In this document: positions 33,352 to 44,536 of the stretch, in pieces | Numbering within the stretch: the stretch's first letter is position 1 | Layout of the letters: the number at the start of each line of letters is the position of its first letter | Source of the DNA: Lotus japonicus | Taxonomy: Eukaryota; Streptophyta; Magnoliopsida; Fabales; Fabaceae | DNA: 64,000 bases | Assembly: GCF_012489685.1 (NCBI RefSeq) | Contig: NC_080041.1 | Span: 102,951,760-103,015,759 of the forward strand | Direction: 5' to 3' | Position numbers and translations under genes: made by a program | Notes under the pieces: generated by a model | Told to the model about the DNA's origin: nothing | Databases searched by the model: none | The model's input: only the letters and a program-made list of their open reading frames with translations

Positions 33352-33995
33352 ATAATTCATCCACAAGCTTCGAACCTTGTACCATTCACACTTAACCCTT
33401 CTCATCCCCTACGTCAAATTAGTCCTATCACTTCGGCTAACATTCGAAGAAAAACCTAACTTTCACTTCATATTGAATTCCAAAGCTAAATAATATCAAC
33501 TCTAAAAATACCATGACATATAATAAGAAATATATTCCAATCTTCAAAGTGAATCAAAAATATACTTTAAATAAATCTATTTGTAACAGTGTTTCATCCA
33601 CAAGCTTCGAACCCTGTACCATTCACACTTAACCCTTCCGATCCCCTACGTCAAATTAGTCCTATCACTTCGGCTAACATTCGAAGAAAAACCTAACTTT
33701 CACTTCATATTGAATTCCAAAGCTAAATAATATCAACTCTAAAATACTGACATATAATAAGAAATATATTCCAATCTTCAAAGTGAATAAAAAATATACT
33801 CTTAATAAATCTAGTTGTAACAGTGTTTCATCCACAAGCTTCGAACCATGTACCATTCACACTTAACCCTTTCGATCCGCTACGTCAAATTAGTCCTACC
33901 ACTTCGGCTAACATTCGAAGAAAAAACTAACTTTCACTTCATATTAAATTCGAAAGCTAAATAATATCAACTCTAAAATACCATGACATGTAGAA
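33352..33995. repeat. Tandem repeat, about 235-bp unit, three copies
   Basis: CATCCACAAGCTTCGAACC starts copies at about 33358, 33595 and 33829. Each runs through TACGTCAAATTAGTCCTA, CACTTCGGCTAACATTCGAA and CTAAATAATATCAACTCTAA. The third copy is cut short. CTTCGAACC and AACATTCGAAGAA are short near-palindromes in every unit. Confidence 0.88.
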
Positions 33996-36900
33996 AATAC
34001 CATGACCAAAAGTATGTAAAAACATACATATAGAAAAATCAATGAAGCTAACCTTCTCCTTCTCTAGAGTTACATATAGACAAATTCATAAGCAGACTTT
34101 AAGAATGAAAGCTGTGTTATCAATTCTGATTTTGATGGCCATATTTAGTTTTAGCTTTTTTCTACTTCACATTATGTGTCTTGCTTGCCGCAATGACAGT
34201 TAGTTTTCATCCTAGAAGATTATGTTGCTTTTACTTAAAACTCCCAAAATGTTTCAGTGTAGATTTATATTTCATCAGTTAGATTTCATTACTTTGGTTC
34301 TGGTAATGTACATTTCAGTCAGTTTCTTTTCGTTTTTCTACAATTGATACATTTTACACTTGGAGCTTCCTAATTTATCCATGTGTTTAAGTATACCGCT
34401 ATGGAAAGAAATCTTATTCGAAAAAGACTTATATTTTGTATGCAAAACTCAACTTGTTGACCATGAGATTTTGGGGTTTCAAAGATAGTAGTCACCCACT
34501 TGAATTTGTAACCTTGTTATAGCAGATAGATCAAGTAGGGTTGGAGTATTCATGCCATAGGGCACATGAAAATAATTGGTAGTTATATTTCAAAAGAAAA
34601 AAGACCGAGGAATAAGGGCTGGTTGTATGTATGAAGGCTATAGACACTCAGTTCAATTAGGTGGAAAATATCTAACTTCTTCCAAAGATATGCCTTGTGT
34701 GGTTTAATCTGATTCAGCCATAGTTTATAACTTTCACTATCCAGAAACTAAATGATAAAGTGTGACACATATAGGGGCTTCCCTTCTTAGAAACTAAATG
34801 ATAAAGTCTTGTTAATAAAAAAAGATGTATGAAAGAGGAGGATCACAAAATCCATGGAATGCAGAAAAAATATAGAAAATGAATCAATAATTCATATAGA
34901 ATGTAACCTAACCACTTCTAAAATTACCAGCTAAAGTACATGTGGTTGGTGAATAGAACTATCCAACCAGAAACAAACATAAGTAAATGATAAGTACATA
35001 AAATCGGTAGGAACTGCTCCAAGGGGAACCTTTATTGAAATATCCCAAATCTCCCTCTGCTGAGTACTGATACCAATTTTTCTCAGCAAAATGGTGACAC
35101 ACTCAACCCACAAAAAAGAGTTGGCCCTTTTCATTTTGTCTACTTCCTTTCTCCAATGAAGTCCTTGAGTTCGAGTTCGCAGTTATAAACTTGCCATCTT
35201 TTGTGCTTGTTATGTCCACACAATTGTTGGATTATCTTTCTTTAAAACTGCAAAATCATCTACAGGATCATATCCAAGTATTTTTACAAAGAACTCTGCC
35301 ATTAAACCACATTAAAGTTTAACTTATGATCATGTTCAAAAAAAAAAGTTTAACTTATGATACTATCTTAAGCTAAAATCCATTCCCTTCCTCCAACCCC
35401 AAAAATAGCCAACAACAATTTTACATCAGGTCATTGCTTCCATCTGACTTAGTATAAAACAATGAACTTGCATCTTGAGCTCATGTCAAGCTAACACCAC
35501 TGAAATTATACTTTTGGATCTATTAATCCACTTCAGAAGTCTTTCAGACAAAGCATAAACAGTTCACTACCTGAAATTTTAACTGTGTAAGCAAGGTAGT
35601 TGTGACCAAGAAAAACTTTAAATGTTCCAACGTGGACAACAAAAGGAATAGAAATATAAAAAACAAATCATGTTTACACAAGTAGAAACTTGCATTTTTC
35701 TCAGTAGGTTCATTCAATTCAAGCAAAATCTCCTACTTTTTTCAATCATGTCATTCCATGGCAAAGCAAAAAGGCCTTCATCCAACCACTTCACTTTGTT
35801 TCCAGCGTTCTGCACAACCCATGATATTCCTTTACCTCTTGAATGCCCTGGTAATATAGCATGACCAAGAGAAAGTGAAAAAAAACAAGACTTGCACATT
35901 TAAGCAACAAAATGATTCGTCCATTGCTCACTATAACATTCATCAGTTCCCATTCATAGTTAGCTTCACATCAGCCATTTTCATTAAAAAAGCATAGCTT
36001 CTGCCAATAAACAAATAATTTATACTCCAATTAAGGCTTAACCACACATAAGAGAAACGTCTTTAAGATAAAATCCAAATCAACGCTGGAAGAAAACTGA
36101 AAAATTGAAAGCTACTGTTTGAACACAGAAAATTAATACAACTATCACTCTTGAAGAGCACATCCTAGTCCCACACACAATAGAGTTCCAAGCTGATATC
36201 ATGGAAAAAATGAGGTTATCACACATGAATAAAATGAGCATTTGAAAATCAAAACAATGACTTGATTAGCAGTATAAAAATTTGAAAACTTAAGCAAAAA
36301 AATTCAATTCACATGCGATGTCTTGTCGTGCCCTTATCTCCTACATGTTTTTCAAAGAGAAAAGTTGAAGAAGTGGATTTACCGTTTTTTTAAAATTTGT
36401 AACCTTACATAATTTGCTTCTCCATTTATTGCACAAATGCCTAATTAACACATCAAGAAGAGTAAACGTCCATGTTAGAAAATTTAGAGTAATCTAGTCA
36501 CTAAAGCTCAAACACTTGAATGTATAAGAATTATATATGAATTTCATCTTAATTTCAACATATTCTTATTGACAGAAAAAAATATCTATTATTTCTCTTG
36601 CAAAGTTTAACAAATGCTAACATAATTTTAAATAAAAAAAATCTTTCCAATTCTATTTGCTTCATTACATAAACGTAAATCCCCAAGACCACTACATTGT
36701 GTAAATGTTAGTCATTGAAAAAACATTCTTGTCAATCAAACATATAGCAAAACAAATTTCTAAACTAAAAATAATAGTTATGTTTTTCTCCAGGTATGAT
36801 GCATACAAACCATGCACAATTAAATAATAACTTTCCCAAGAGGTCCTTTGGTGGCATTCAACAAATGGGTTCAAGAGGTTCTCCTTGCATTTACTATTTG

Positions 36901-38490
36901 ATGGAATCCTTACCATAGAAGTTAAGAACTATACCTACTATGATGAAGGGAGAGAAAGATCAAAGAAGAAGATTGACCAATGTGCACAGGTGAGGGGGAA
37001 AATGGAACAAAAAAATATAATAAGTTAATAAGAACAATAAAAAAATATAAAGCAAAGAAGGACAATAATTAAAGGAAGAGTTTGGACTTTGGAGCATTCA
37101 TCTTGAGAAGATAGCATAAATGGTTTCTTTTAGCCAATTAATGGACCTAAAGGCAGCAAAACTACATGAAGAGGGGTATAGTGTATCAACAGTAAAGAAA
37201 ATTGATCTCCCTTTGCAGTGGATTGTTAATAGATGTTTCCATGTCTCTGGCCAATAAGGATTCTACCTTAGCTCTGAAAAACTACATGATAAATAAAAAG
37301 ATAGAGAACAATTTAAAGCCATTTAGTATTATATGTCTTATACTTAGGTCTTAAACTGACCTCTATAGTTCTATTAACTTAAAATGATCAAGAAGATCAT
37401 GCAATCATCAAGAGCTTTGTTGTTGTTCCACCAAAAGTATAGGAATCAACTTTTCAGATTTCAGCTTTTTCTTTATCAATCACAATTTTGATAATTTGAT
37501 CAGGACAATAATATATGAAAGAACTATTTACATGGATAATGAAACCAAATGTAAACCAAGACAACATCAAACATACTAACTGCAAAGTATATAGAACATT
37601 ATAACTCATGAAAAAAGAGGCAAAGATGTCAACACGTATTAATTTCTCAATCTAAATGTGATGAAATTATACAACACCAACAATTTCACTTCTCTTGGTT
37701 GCACACGATTGGATATTATCAAAAGTAAACACATTAACTCTTAAATTTATAAGTCACATTTTTTTTAGATAAGCAGAAGTCACATGAATCAAGTGAATAA
37801 ACTAACCTTGGATAATTTGAATTGATGTTTTGGTCACCAAAACTAACCCTCAACTTTACCTGCAGTAAGGAGAGAATAAATCTATAAATCTATGATAAAT
37901 AAAGCATGGAGATGTTACATTATGTGTTAAGCAGAATGCTAAATTAAAGAGAGAAAATTTAGCCATAATTGAATGACAAACAACCTTTGGAGGAGAAGCC
38001 TTGTGAAGGGAGAGCACCACAAAGATTGAGAGTTGTGGGAATATTTATAGGCAACTTGATCTGAAGGGAAGATCTTCTGTAAATCCTTCCCGGTTTTAAT
38101 AATCAAAAGAATTCTTGAAATCAAATCACCCAGACTTTACACTGTAAATCCTTGTAGTATTAATATATTACTATAGTAGAGAACTACTAAGTACTATCAA
38201 GTTTCAACTATGGTATCAATCAGCAAACTGCTAGTCATTATCCATTATGCATCACCTAGCACTGATAGAGCACTGCTAGGTGATGCATATGCATAATGGC
38301 TGATGATTTAAAACAAAAGGGGATGTTATGTGAATGGATGTTAGTGATGAGTTATGCTGTGTTTATTAGTATAGAAATTATAACAGTTACTCATGAGTTA
38401 AGCTTTGTTTTTATTAGCTTCTATAGGGGCTTTTAGATATTATTTTTCGATTGTAACAACATTTTCTATAAATCACTCATTACTTATGCA
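33996..38490. other. Helitron interior, no gene confidently recognised
   Basis: About 4.5 kb of AT-rich sequence. At 34108 an ATG opens a 32-codon hydrophobic frame (MKAVLSILILMAIFSFSF) like a signal peptide, probably captured and leading nowhere. Other short frames (34931-35134 minus, 35670-35899 both strands, 36692-36916 minus) lack domains. A strong hairpin lies at 38242-38299. Confidence 0.4.
38242..38299. repeat. Hairpin with 20-bp arms
   Basis: CCATTATGCATCACCTAGCA (38242-38261) and TGCTAGGTGATGCAT...GCATAATGG (38274-38299) pair perfectly except for a 6-base ATGCAT expansion in the right arm; the loop is 12 bases. A small MITE or a small-RNA-type foldback are both possible. Confidence 0.7.
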
Positions 38491-38498
38491 AATTTTAG

Positions 38499-38888
38499 GT
38501 GGGAAACAATATTTGCATCTTATCATCTAGTGGAAGAGTGGCATCTTGTGATGGAACAATTCATATTTGGAATAGTCAAACAGGGAAGCAAATATCAGTT
38601 TTTGCCGAGTCCCAAACAGAACCTGGCCATCCTACAAACCATTAACCCTCTTTGCCAAAAATTAACACTGACCAGGCAAATGTCCTTAATTTGAATACAC
38701 TATCAAGTGGAATATTGTTTAGTGCTTTTGACTCAAGCCTTTATACTTGTATACATCTATTAGACTCTAGTGAAACTCTTGTAGTCGGCACTGGTCATAA
38801 TATTTTTTTCTGTACTGTAGTGTACAGGTTTGTTTACGTTGCTCGGGGTCAAAAGCTTCATATTTGGAGGGGTAATCCAATGAAATAA
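38499..38888 (+). pseudogene. GFS12-like WD40 fragment captured by Helitron
   Basis: After an acceptor-like TTTTAG the plus strand keeps one frame for 390 bases: RVASCDGTIHIWNSQTGKQI (a WD40 blade), a TAA at about 38643, KINTDQANVLNLNTLSSGIL, SSLYTCIHLLDSSETLVVGT and VARGQKLHIWRG. I recognise this as the WD40 part of plant GFS12 (a protein with kinase-like, BEACH and WD40 domains, linked to vacuolar protein sorting). The segment between VVGTGH and VARGQ differs from the family, perhaps retained intron. The rest of the gene is absent. The fragment is antisense to the Helitron. Identification is from memory of the family, not a search. Confidence 0.6.
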
Positions 38889-39937
38889 GATGCTAGCGAT
38901 TTTTTCATCTACCAGTTATCTTGACATACTCCTAAGAATCACTCACAGGTCACTCATAAAAAAATTCTGAAACAGAGAAAAAAAATTCACATTTTTAGTG
39001 GTTATACATACAAATCAAAAGACAGATGAAACCAATGGTTTACCTCTAACAAAGTACCAGCAGCAGAAAAACATGGAACATCAAGAAGGAAGTGGCTTCC
39101 CCGAATACAGGAAGACATACCGCATTGTGCTCACCAAAACTGCCAACTGCATCAAACGTAGTAGCCAAAGGAAATCAAGCAAACTACAATCACTAATATA
39201 TGACAAAGGGGGAATCAAGCAAACTACAATCACATATTGAAAGAACCAAAATCCATTTAATCAAACAAAGAATCAAACGCAGTTGAGGGAATTGAGGAAT
39301 TGAGGAACTAACGCAGTGAGGGATGGGAAGAAACACCAAAGAATGACAGTATTTATAGAGAAATTGAAAAGCAATACAATATATGAACAGTGGGATTTAT
39401 CAGGAAAGTGAATGAACCTGCTGCACTTGTACTGAACTGAAGTGATCTATCATCATCTTGGCTTCTGAATCTGGTCCTTCTTCGTCACCATATGATCATC
39501 CCCATTCGTAAACAGTGAAATTTCGTCCTTCTACTTCCACCATCTTCTTCTGAATCTAACCTAAACCCTATCTAGGGTGATGATGAGTTTCGGTCATCTT
39601 CTCTTCACCTTCTGAACTTCAATCCTCTTCTCTTCTCCACCTAATTCTAACCTAACCTTATCTACAGTGAGGGAACCCTCCCACGATGACGACAATTTCG
39701 GACAAAAACACTCTTCTCCTTCAACACACCTTCTTCGACAACATGAGTCAGAGCAGAGAAAACGTGAAAGAAAGAACTGCTGACCTCTCTTTGGGTCAGC
39801 CCAATGCTAGCTGTAGAAAAATGATGAATGGCCAAGATTGACTAACAATTTGGGACAAAAAATTTGAAATGAATGGCCCAGATTAAAAGTTCTCTTATGA
39901 ATAGTAATTTCTTGTCTCTCTTTTAAGATGTAGTAGA

Positions 39938-40079
39938 TTTTAAATTATTATACTAAGAAAATGAAATTTTCACAAAAGTATAAAATGCAGCACCATAAAA
40001 TGTAATATTAGGTCATTTTATTAAAGAATTGATTTTGAACAATACCTTTCAGTGATTTGTAAAATACCAACAACCACTA
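39938..40079. other. Short spacer
   Basis: AT-rich flank between the Helitron 5' end and the split TIR element. Nothing recognised. Confidence 0.35.
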
Positions 40080-42713
40080 AAAAAGGATAATTAAGCTTTT
40101 GCTCCCTTATAATAGGCGGAAGTTTGAATATGATTCATTGTCCGAGTAACGTTTGATTATAATATTCAAAGTTTGGGAAATAACCCAACTTTGGTCCCCG
40201 CAGTAAGTGATGTGGTAGTGACATGTGTTAAATAAATTTAATTCAAAATTTTAAGATTAATTTTGAATAAAAAATTCCACTAGTATAAAAATCACAATTA
40301 AAGGGTGTTGCTTTAGGACTATTTCAAATGGGAGAGTTTGGAATACTTCAGTTTATATTTAGATTATAAAGGACTAAAAGAAGAAGGAGGAAGAAGAGGA
40401 GAAAGAAAAGGAGGAGAAAACTAATTTCTTTTCTCTTCTTGTCCTCCGATGGGCTTCGTTATTAGCACCGTGAAAGCTAAGCTCGAGATTTTGAAAGGAA
40501 CTGTAGTCTTCAACATCTCCTCACCCCTTCATCGTTCAAGGTAGGAGGAGAAAACTAATTTCTCTGCTCTTCTTCTCCTCAAACGAGCTTCGTCACCACC
40601 ATGGTGTCAACTCGAGTTTTTTAAAGGGGTTGTCGTCTTCAATATCTCCAAGCCACGTGGGGCTCCAATCTGGATTGAAAAGCTCCAAGCTTTCACTTTT
40701 TCTCATTATTGAGCTTAGATGTTGAAAAAAAATTGCCAAATCTGAAGAAAAAGACATAAACTTGTTGGTGGTCAAGGGTGGTGGTTCGGTGTGGGATTGG
40801 GTTGGGGGTGGGGTGGTGGCATGCTGTTTGTTCCGTATTCAGGGTTGAGAAAAAAATGAAGAAAAAGATGGAGGGTTGATGAATATCTTGATGAAGATGA
40901 AGAGGTTTGATGAAACAAGTACTTGTGGGTATGTCTCTGGGTTTGATAAAGAATGATGAACATGAGTTTAGGATTAGTTAAGTTTGTAATTTAGGGTTAG
41001 TTCGGGTGTTAATGGGGTAATCTACGTGGGAAATCAAGAAATTAAAGAAAAACGAAAAAAATTCATGTAGGACCGGTGAAGACATGTGGCAAGGTCATCA
41101 GACCACCATCTCTAGTGAGGACCAAAACCGAGTCATCCCCAAACACTAGAGGATTATATTCAAACTTTACTCCGACGAGGGACAATATTCTTGTAAGACC
41201 TTAACCTTAATTATGTATTGCTTAAGTGTTTTATTGAATAAAAATGAAGTTTTTGTGAAGTTTGATTTATTTGCTATTCTGTCCGTGATCTTGTGTGAAT
41301 TTTTGAGAGGTCTTAAATACCTTATCTAGAGAAGCTTCCTTCATGAGAGTTGTAGCTCTCTGAGTTAGCTAAATTCTCTCGTTGGTTTCAGGTCATTCCG
41401 ACCTCTGTAGCCCGAGATATTCATATTTTAGTGACGACAGGTCCAGCTGTACAGTACCTACGAATTTTACAAAAATTAGAAATTGTATTCTCGGGTTAAA
41501 TCTTAGTGATTGATTGTGGGTTAATGATCCAATCAGAGGTTAATGGGCTGAAGTAGAGTGTGAGTATGACCTAAGAGGGTTGCTTGGGTTGGGCTTAGGA
41601 GAATTAGGGTTTTGGAAACCCTAAAACCTCCCTGTGGCCGCCGGCCACATTGTTGCTTGGGGAAGGGGTTTTGGTTGTTTAATTAGCTTTAATTCTGATT
41701 AATTACGTGATTCAGGGGGTTAATTGCTGATTAAATTAGTTGACCAATTAAATTTTGGGCTTAGGCAAGAGTGAAGGGAGAAGAGGAAAAGAAAACAAAA
41801 CCTAGCCCATATGCTAGTGTTGGCCGCCGGTTTTGTTAAGGAGTAGAGGGGGGAAATCCTAATTTTCCTTCTCATTCAGAATTAGAAACCCCATACAGTA
41901 TTCACGTAACACATACAACAAAGAAGAAAAGAGAAAAAGAGAGAAAGAAGAGAGGAAGAAAATCGAGAGAGAAGGAGAAGGTGTGTGCGCGCGCGAGAGG
42001 CCAATGGAAGGAGGAGGAGATCGAGCAAGGAGAGAGGGACAGCAAGGAATAGCTTCTTCCATACTTCATCTTCCACCTCTTTTCATCACCAAACTAGCAA
42101 GGTAAGGGCTGGTCTAGGTTGGGTAGTTTAACTAGGATATTTGACATGTTTTGTCATGAGAAGAGCCATGACTTTGATGTCTTTTGCATGAGTTTGTGAT
42201 GATGCTGCTTGCTGGATTTTCTACCTTGGAATACCATGTATTCAAACCTCTATTCATTGTTCATGCCGTGATCTATGATTTTATGTGGATTTGCTATGAC
42301 AACTTGCTAATTTGGCTTGTTTTTCTCTTGTCATAACATGATGTTTGATACATGATCTTTGTTGTGAAATTCTGGAATTTTGATGATGAATATATATGAT
42401 GTTTGTTACTGGAAAATGGTCTAGGAGACCTGAACTTGAATTTTCGGAATTTAAATTTGAGGCAGAAGTGACTCTGCCAGTTTTCTGTACTGGACAGTGA
42501 ACTTCGTGGCAGATTATCACCTAGTTCTGGTATTCAAATGCAAACGTGATAAAATAGAATGTTGTAGGTTTTTAAATCAGCTTTCCCTGCATGTGTAGAA
42601 CGTAAATTTTGGTTGAGAAATGAGTTATGGAGATCGTTTTTAGTGATCATTGTACCTGCTGTTTTTTTCCAAAAAGCGACTGTGACCCTTGATTTCATAA
42701 AACTTGTATATAT

Positions 42714-42960
42714 GCTTTTTAGCCCCTGATGTTTCAAGTTTGTGCAAATTCTGCCCCTATTTATTTTTGTCGATGTTTCCACCCCTCATGTTTTCAAACA
42801 GTGCACCGTCTACCCCCCCTCCGTCAGGGGTAGACGGTGCACTGTTTGAGAACATGAGGGGTAGACGATGCACTGTTTGAAAACATGAGGGGTAGAAACA
42901 TCGACAAAAATAGAGTAGGGGCAGAATTTGCACAAACTTGAAACATCAGGGGCCAAAAGT
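42714..42960. mobile_element. Palindromic MITE in the solo LTR
   Basis: Inverted-repeat element with arms CCCCTGATGTTTCAAGTTTG / CAAACTTGAAACATCAGGGG extending about 100 bases on each side to TGCACCGTCTACCCC / GGGGTAGACGGTGCA. The right arm has a tandem 33-base duplication (GTAGACGRTGCACTGTTTGA, twice). Target duplication ambiguous. Confidence 0.75.
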
Positions 42961-43021
42961 GCTTTTTAGCCTATCTGTTATTTAGTTGGGTGTTCTTCTG
43001 AATTTTGAATATCTAACTTAC

Positions 43022-44383
43022 TGATAAGTACCAAAAATACCTGATTTTCTCTACTAATTTGGGTACTTTTCTGTTCTAGATGTGTACATTATCTTCCAAA
43101 TTATCCCTTAATAGGTTAATTTAGTAAGTAGATAGTTTTTATATAGAAAATACATAGATATGTTAGTTTTATCATTTAAGCTCTTTGGTTTTATTGTAGG
43201 ATAAAAGTCAAGAGATCCAAACAATTTCAAATGAAAAGGGCTACAAATGTTGATCTTCGCTTAAGCCAAATGCTGGCTCGCTTAAGCCAAATTATATGGC
43301 AGTAGCAGTGGCAAGTATGTTGATCTTCGCTTAAGCCAAATGTAACCTCGCTTAAGCCAAATTACAGGGCAGTAGCAGTGGTTCTGGAAGACAATTTGGC
43401 TTAAGCGAGAAATGGTCTCGCTTAAGCTGAAAGACCTTACCTGAACATGAAGAAATCTCCTCGCTTAAGCGGAACCTTTTTCAGCTTAAGCGAAACTGTG
43501 CCCTGTTTATAAAAGGCTCGACCAAGATCAGAAAGACATGATCTTTTGACCTATTTTGGACTTTTGAGAGAAAAAACTTCAGAGAGAAGAAGGGAGGAAC
43601 TTTGGGAGCTTTGATTCACCATCCATCAAGCTGGAATCATCACCGAGGACGGCACGGATCATAACTTTCGTCTTAGTTCTTCTTGTAAGCATAGCATCCA
43701 TGTCTATGGATAGCTAAACTTCTCTTTGTTGGGATTGGATGTAATACTTGACTTAAATGTATCCATCTTAGTTCTCTTTCATATGAATCTATTCTATCTC
43801 TTGATTTCAATGATATGATCTTGATTTTAATGCTTGTTTTAGCTTGATCAACTAGAACATGATTTGAGATTTGATATGTGAGTGAAAGCTACATATTTGA
43901 ATTAGATTTAGGTTGTATCATCTAATTTACCTGATTGCTAGACATAGGGTTAGGTTTATTAGTCGCTTAACATCTGAACTCATTACGTTTTGCTTCGTTA
44001 GTTATGCGAGACATCGATAATTAGAGAAGTGAATCGTTAATCTGCTCATGTAAGAAATTAATGAGATAGATAAGAACTGATGTGATGAAATCAAGGATAA
44101 AATAGGTTGTATGTGTTGTATTATAGGATATATGAGAGTTGATGTGTGAACCCCAATCCCAACAGCTTTCTCAATCTGTTTTTAAACCCGTTTTTATTAC
44201 TGTTTTATGTCCACAACATTTCTCAAAACAATCAACCAAACGCTTCTTGAACTCTTTGCTTAAGCAATTTAGCTAAAGAACAGCGTTGTATTTCCAATTC
44301 CCTAAGGACGATAAAAACCCTTTACTATACTACAATTGAATCTTGAAAGGGATTTGAAAGTAGTTGTGGTAAAAACCTTAACA
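43022..44383 (+). repeat. 5' LTR of Athila-like element
   Basis: 1,362 bases. It includes a 67-base tandem duplication (ATGTTGATCTTCGCTTAAGC starts each unit), eight GCTTAAGC palindromes at about 43255-43495, and a TATA box TTTATAAAAGG at about 43506. U5 ends GTGGTAAAAACCTTAACA. Confidence 0.9.
43250..43516 (+). promoter_or_regulatory. LTR promoter: eight GCTTAAGC palindromes plus TATA
   Basis: GCTTAAGC occurs eight times, in both orientations of its flanks (TCGCTTAAGCC, GGCTTAAGCGAG, CTCGCTTAAGCGG, CAGCTTAAGCGA). It is followed by TTTATAAAAGG. The spacing and position fit binding sites of a dimeric transcription factor in U3. The same array is in the 3' LTR at about 50905-51170. Confidence 0.6.
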
Positions 44384-44386
44384 AAA

Positions 44387-44404
44387 TGGCGCCGTTGCCG
44401 GGGA
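44387..44404 (+). other. Primer-binding site, tRNA-Asp
   Basis: TGGCGCCGTTGCCGGGGA three bases after the 5' LTR, complementary to the 3' end of plant tRNA-Asp; primes minus-strand synthesis. Confidence 0.85.
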
Positions 44405-44536
44405 ATTGCGTCAATACAAAAGCATTGCTTTAGTTTCTCATCTTGAGCAATTGTGAATATAGTATATAGTTTTATTTTATCTTTTTATTATCTTGTTGAC
44501 TGACTTTCTTGGCTAGGTTGTATTGTCACTTTGTTT

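Larger units (their letters stand above)
31689..39937 (-). mobile_element. Large non-autonomous Helitron with GFS12-like capture
   Basis: On the minus strand the element begins at 39937 with TCTACTACATCTTAAAAGAG (preceded by A) and ends CTAG at 31689-31692 (followed by T). A perfect hairpin CCGTGCATTGCACGG (31706-31720) lies just inside the 3' end. Subterminal sequences match the 5.5-9.1 kb Helitron at both ends, for example TTATCATATTTATTCAAT near the 3' end. A second copy of the 3' subterminal sequence starts at about 32092, so either an internal duplication or a smaller nested copy exists. No Rep-helicase seen. Contains a WD40 gene fragment at 38.5 kb. Confidence 0.68.

Noticed and set aside
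33352..33995. Three 235-bp repeats as an rDNA spacer or centromeric satellite
   Set aside because: Only three copies, inside a Helitron, with no rDNA or long array nearby.
41900..42000. Purine-rich tract as a polypurine primer of the solo LTR element
   Set aside because: It lies inside the LTR, not next to its edge, so it cannot be the plus-strand primer of that element.
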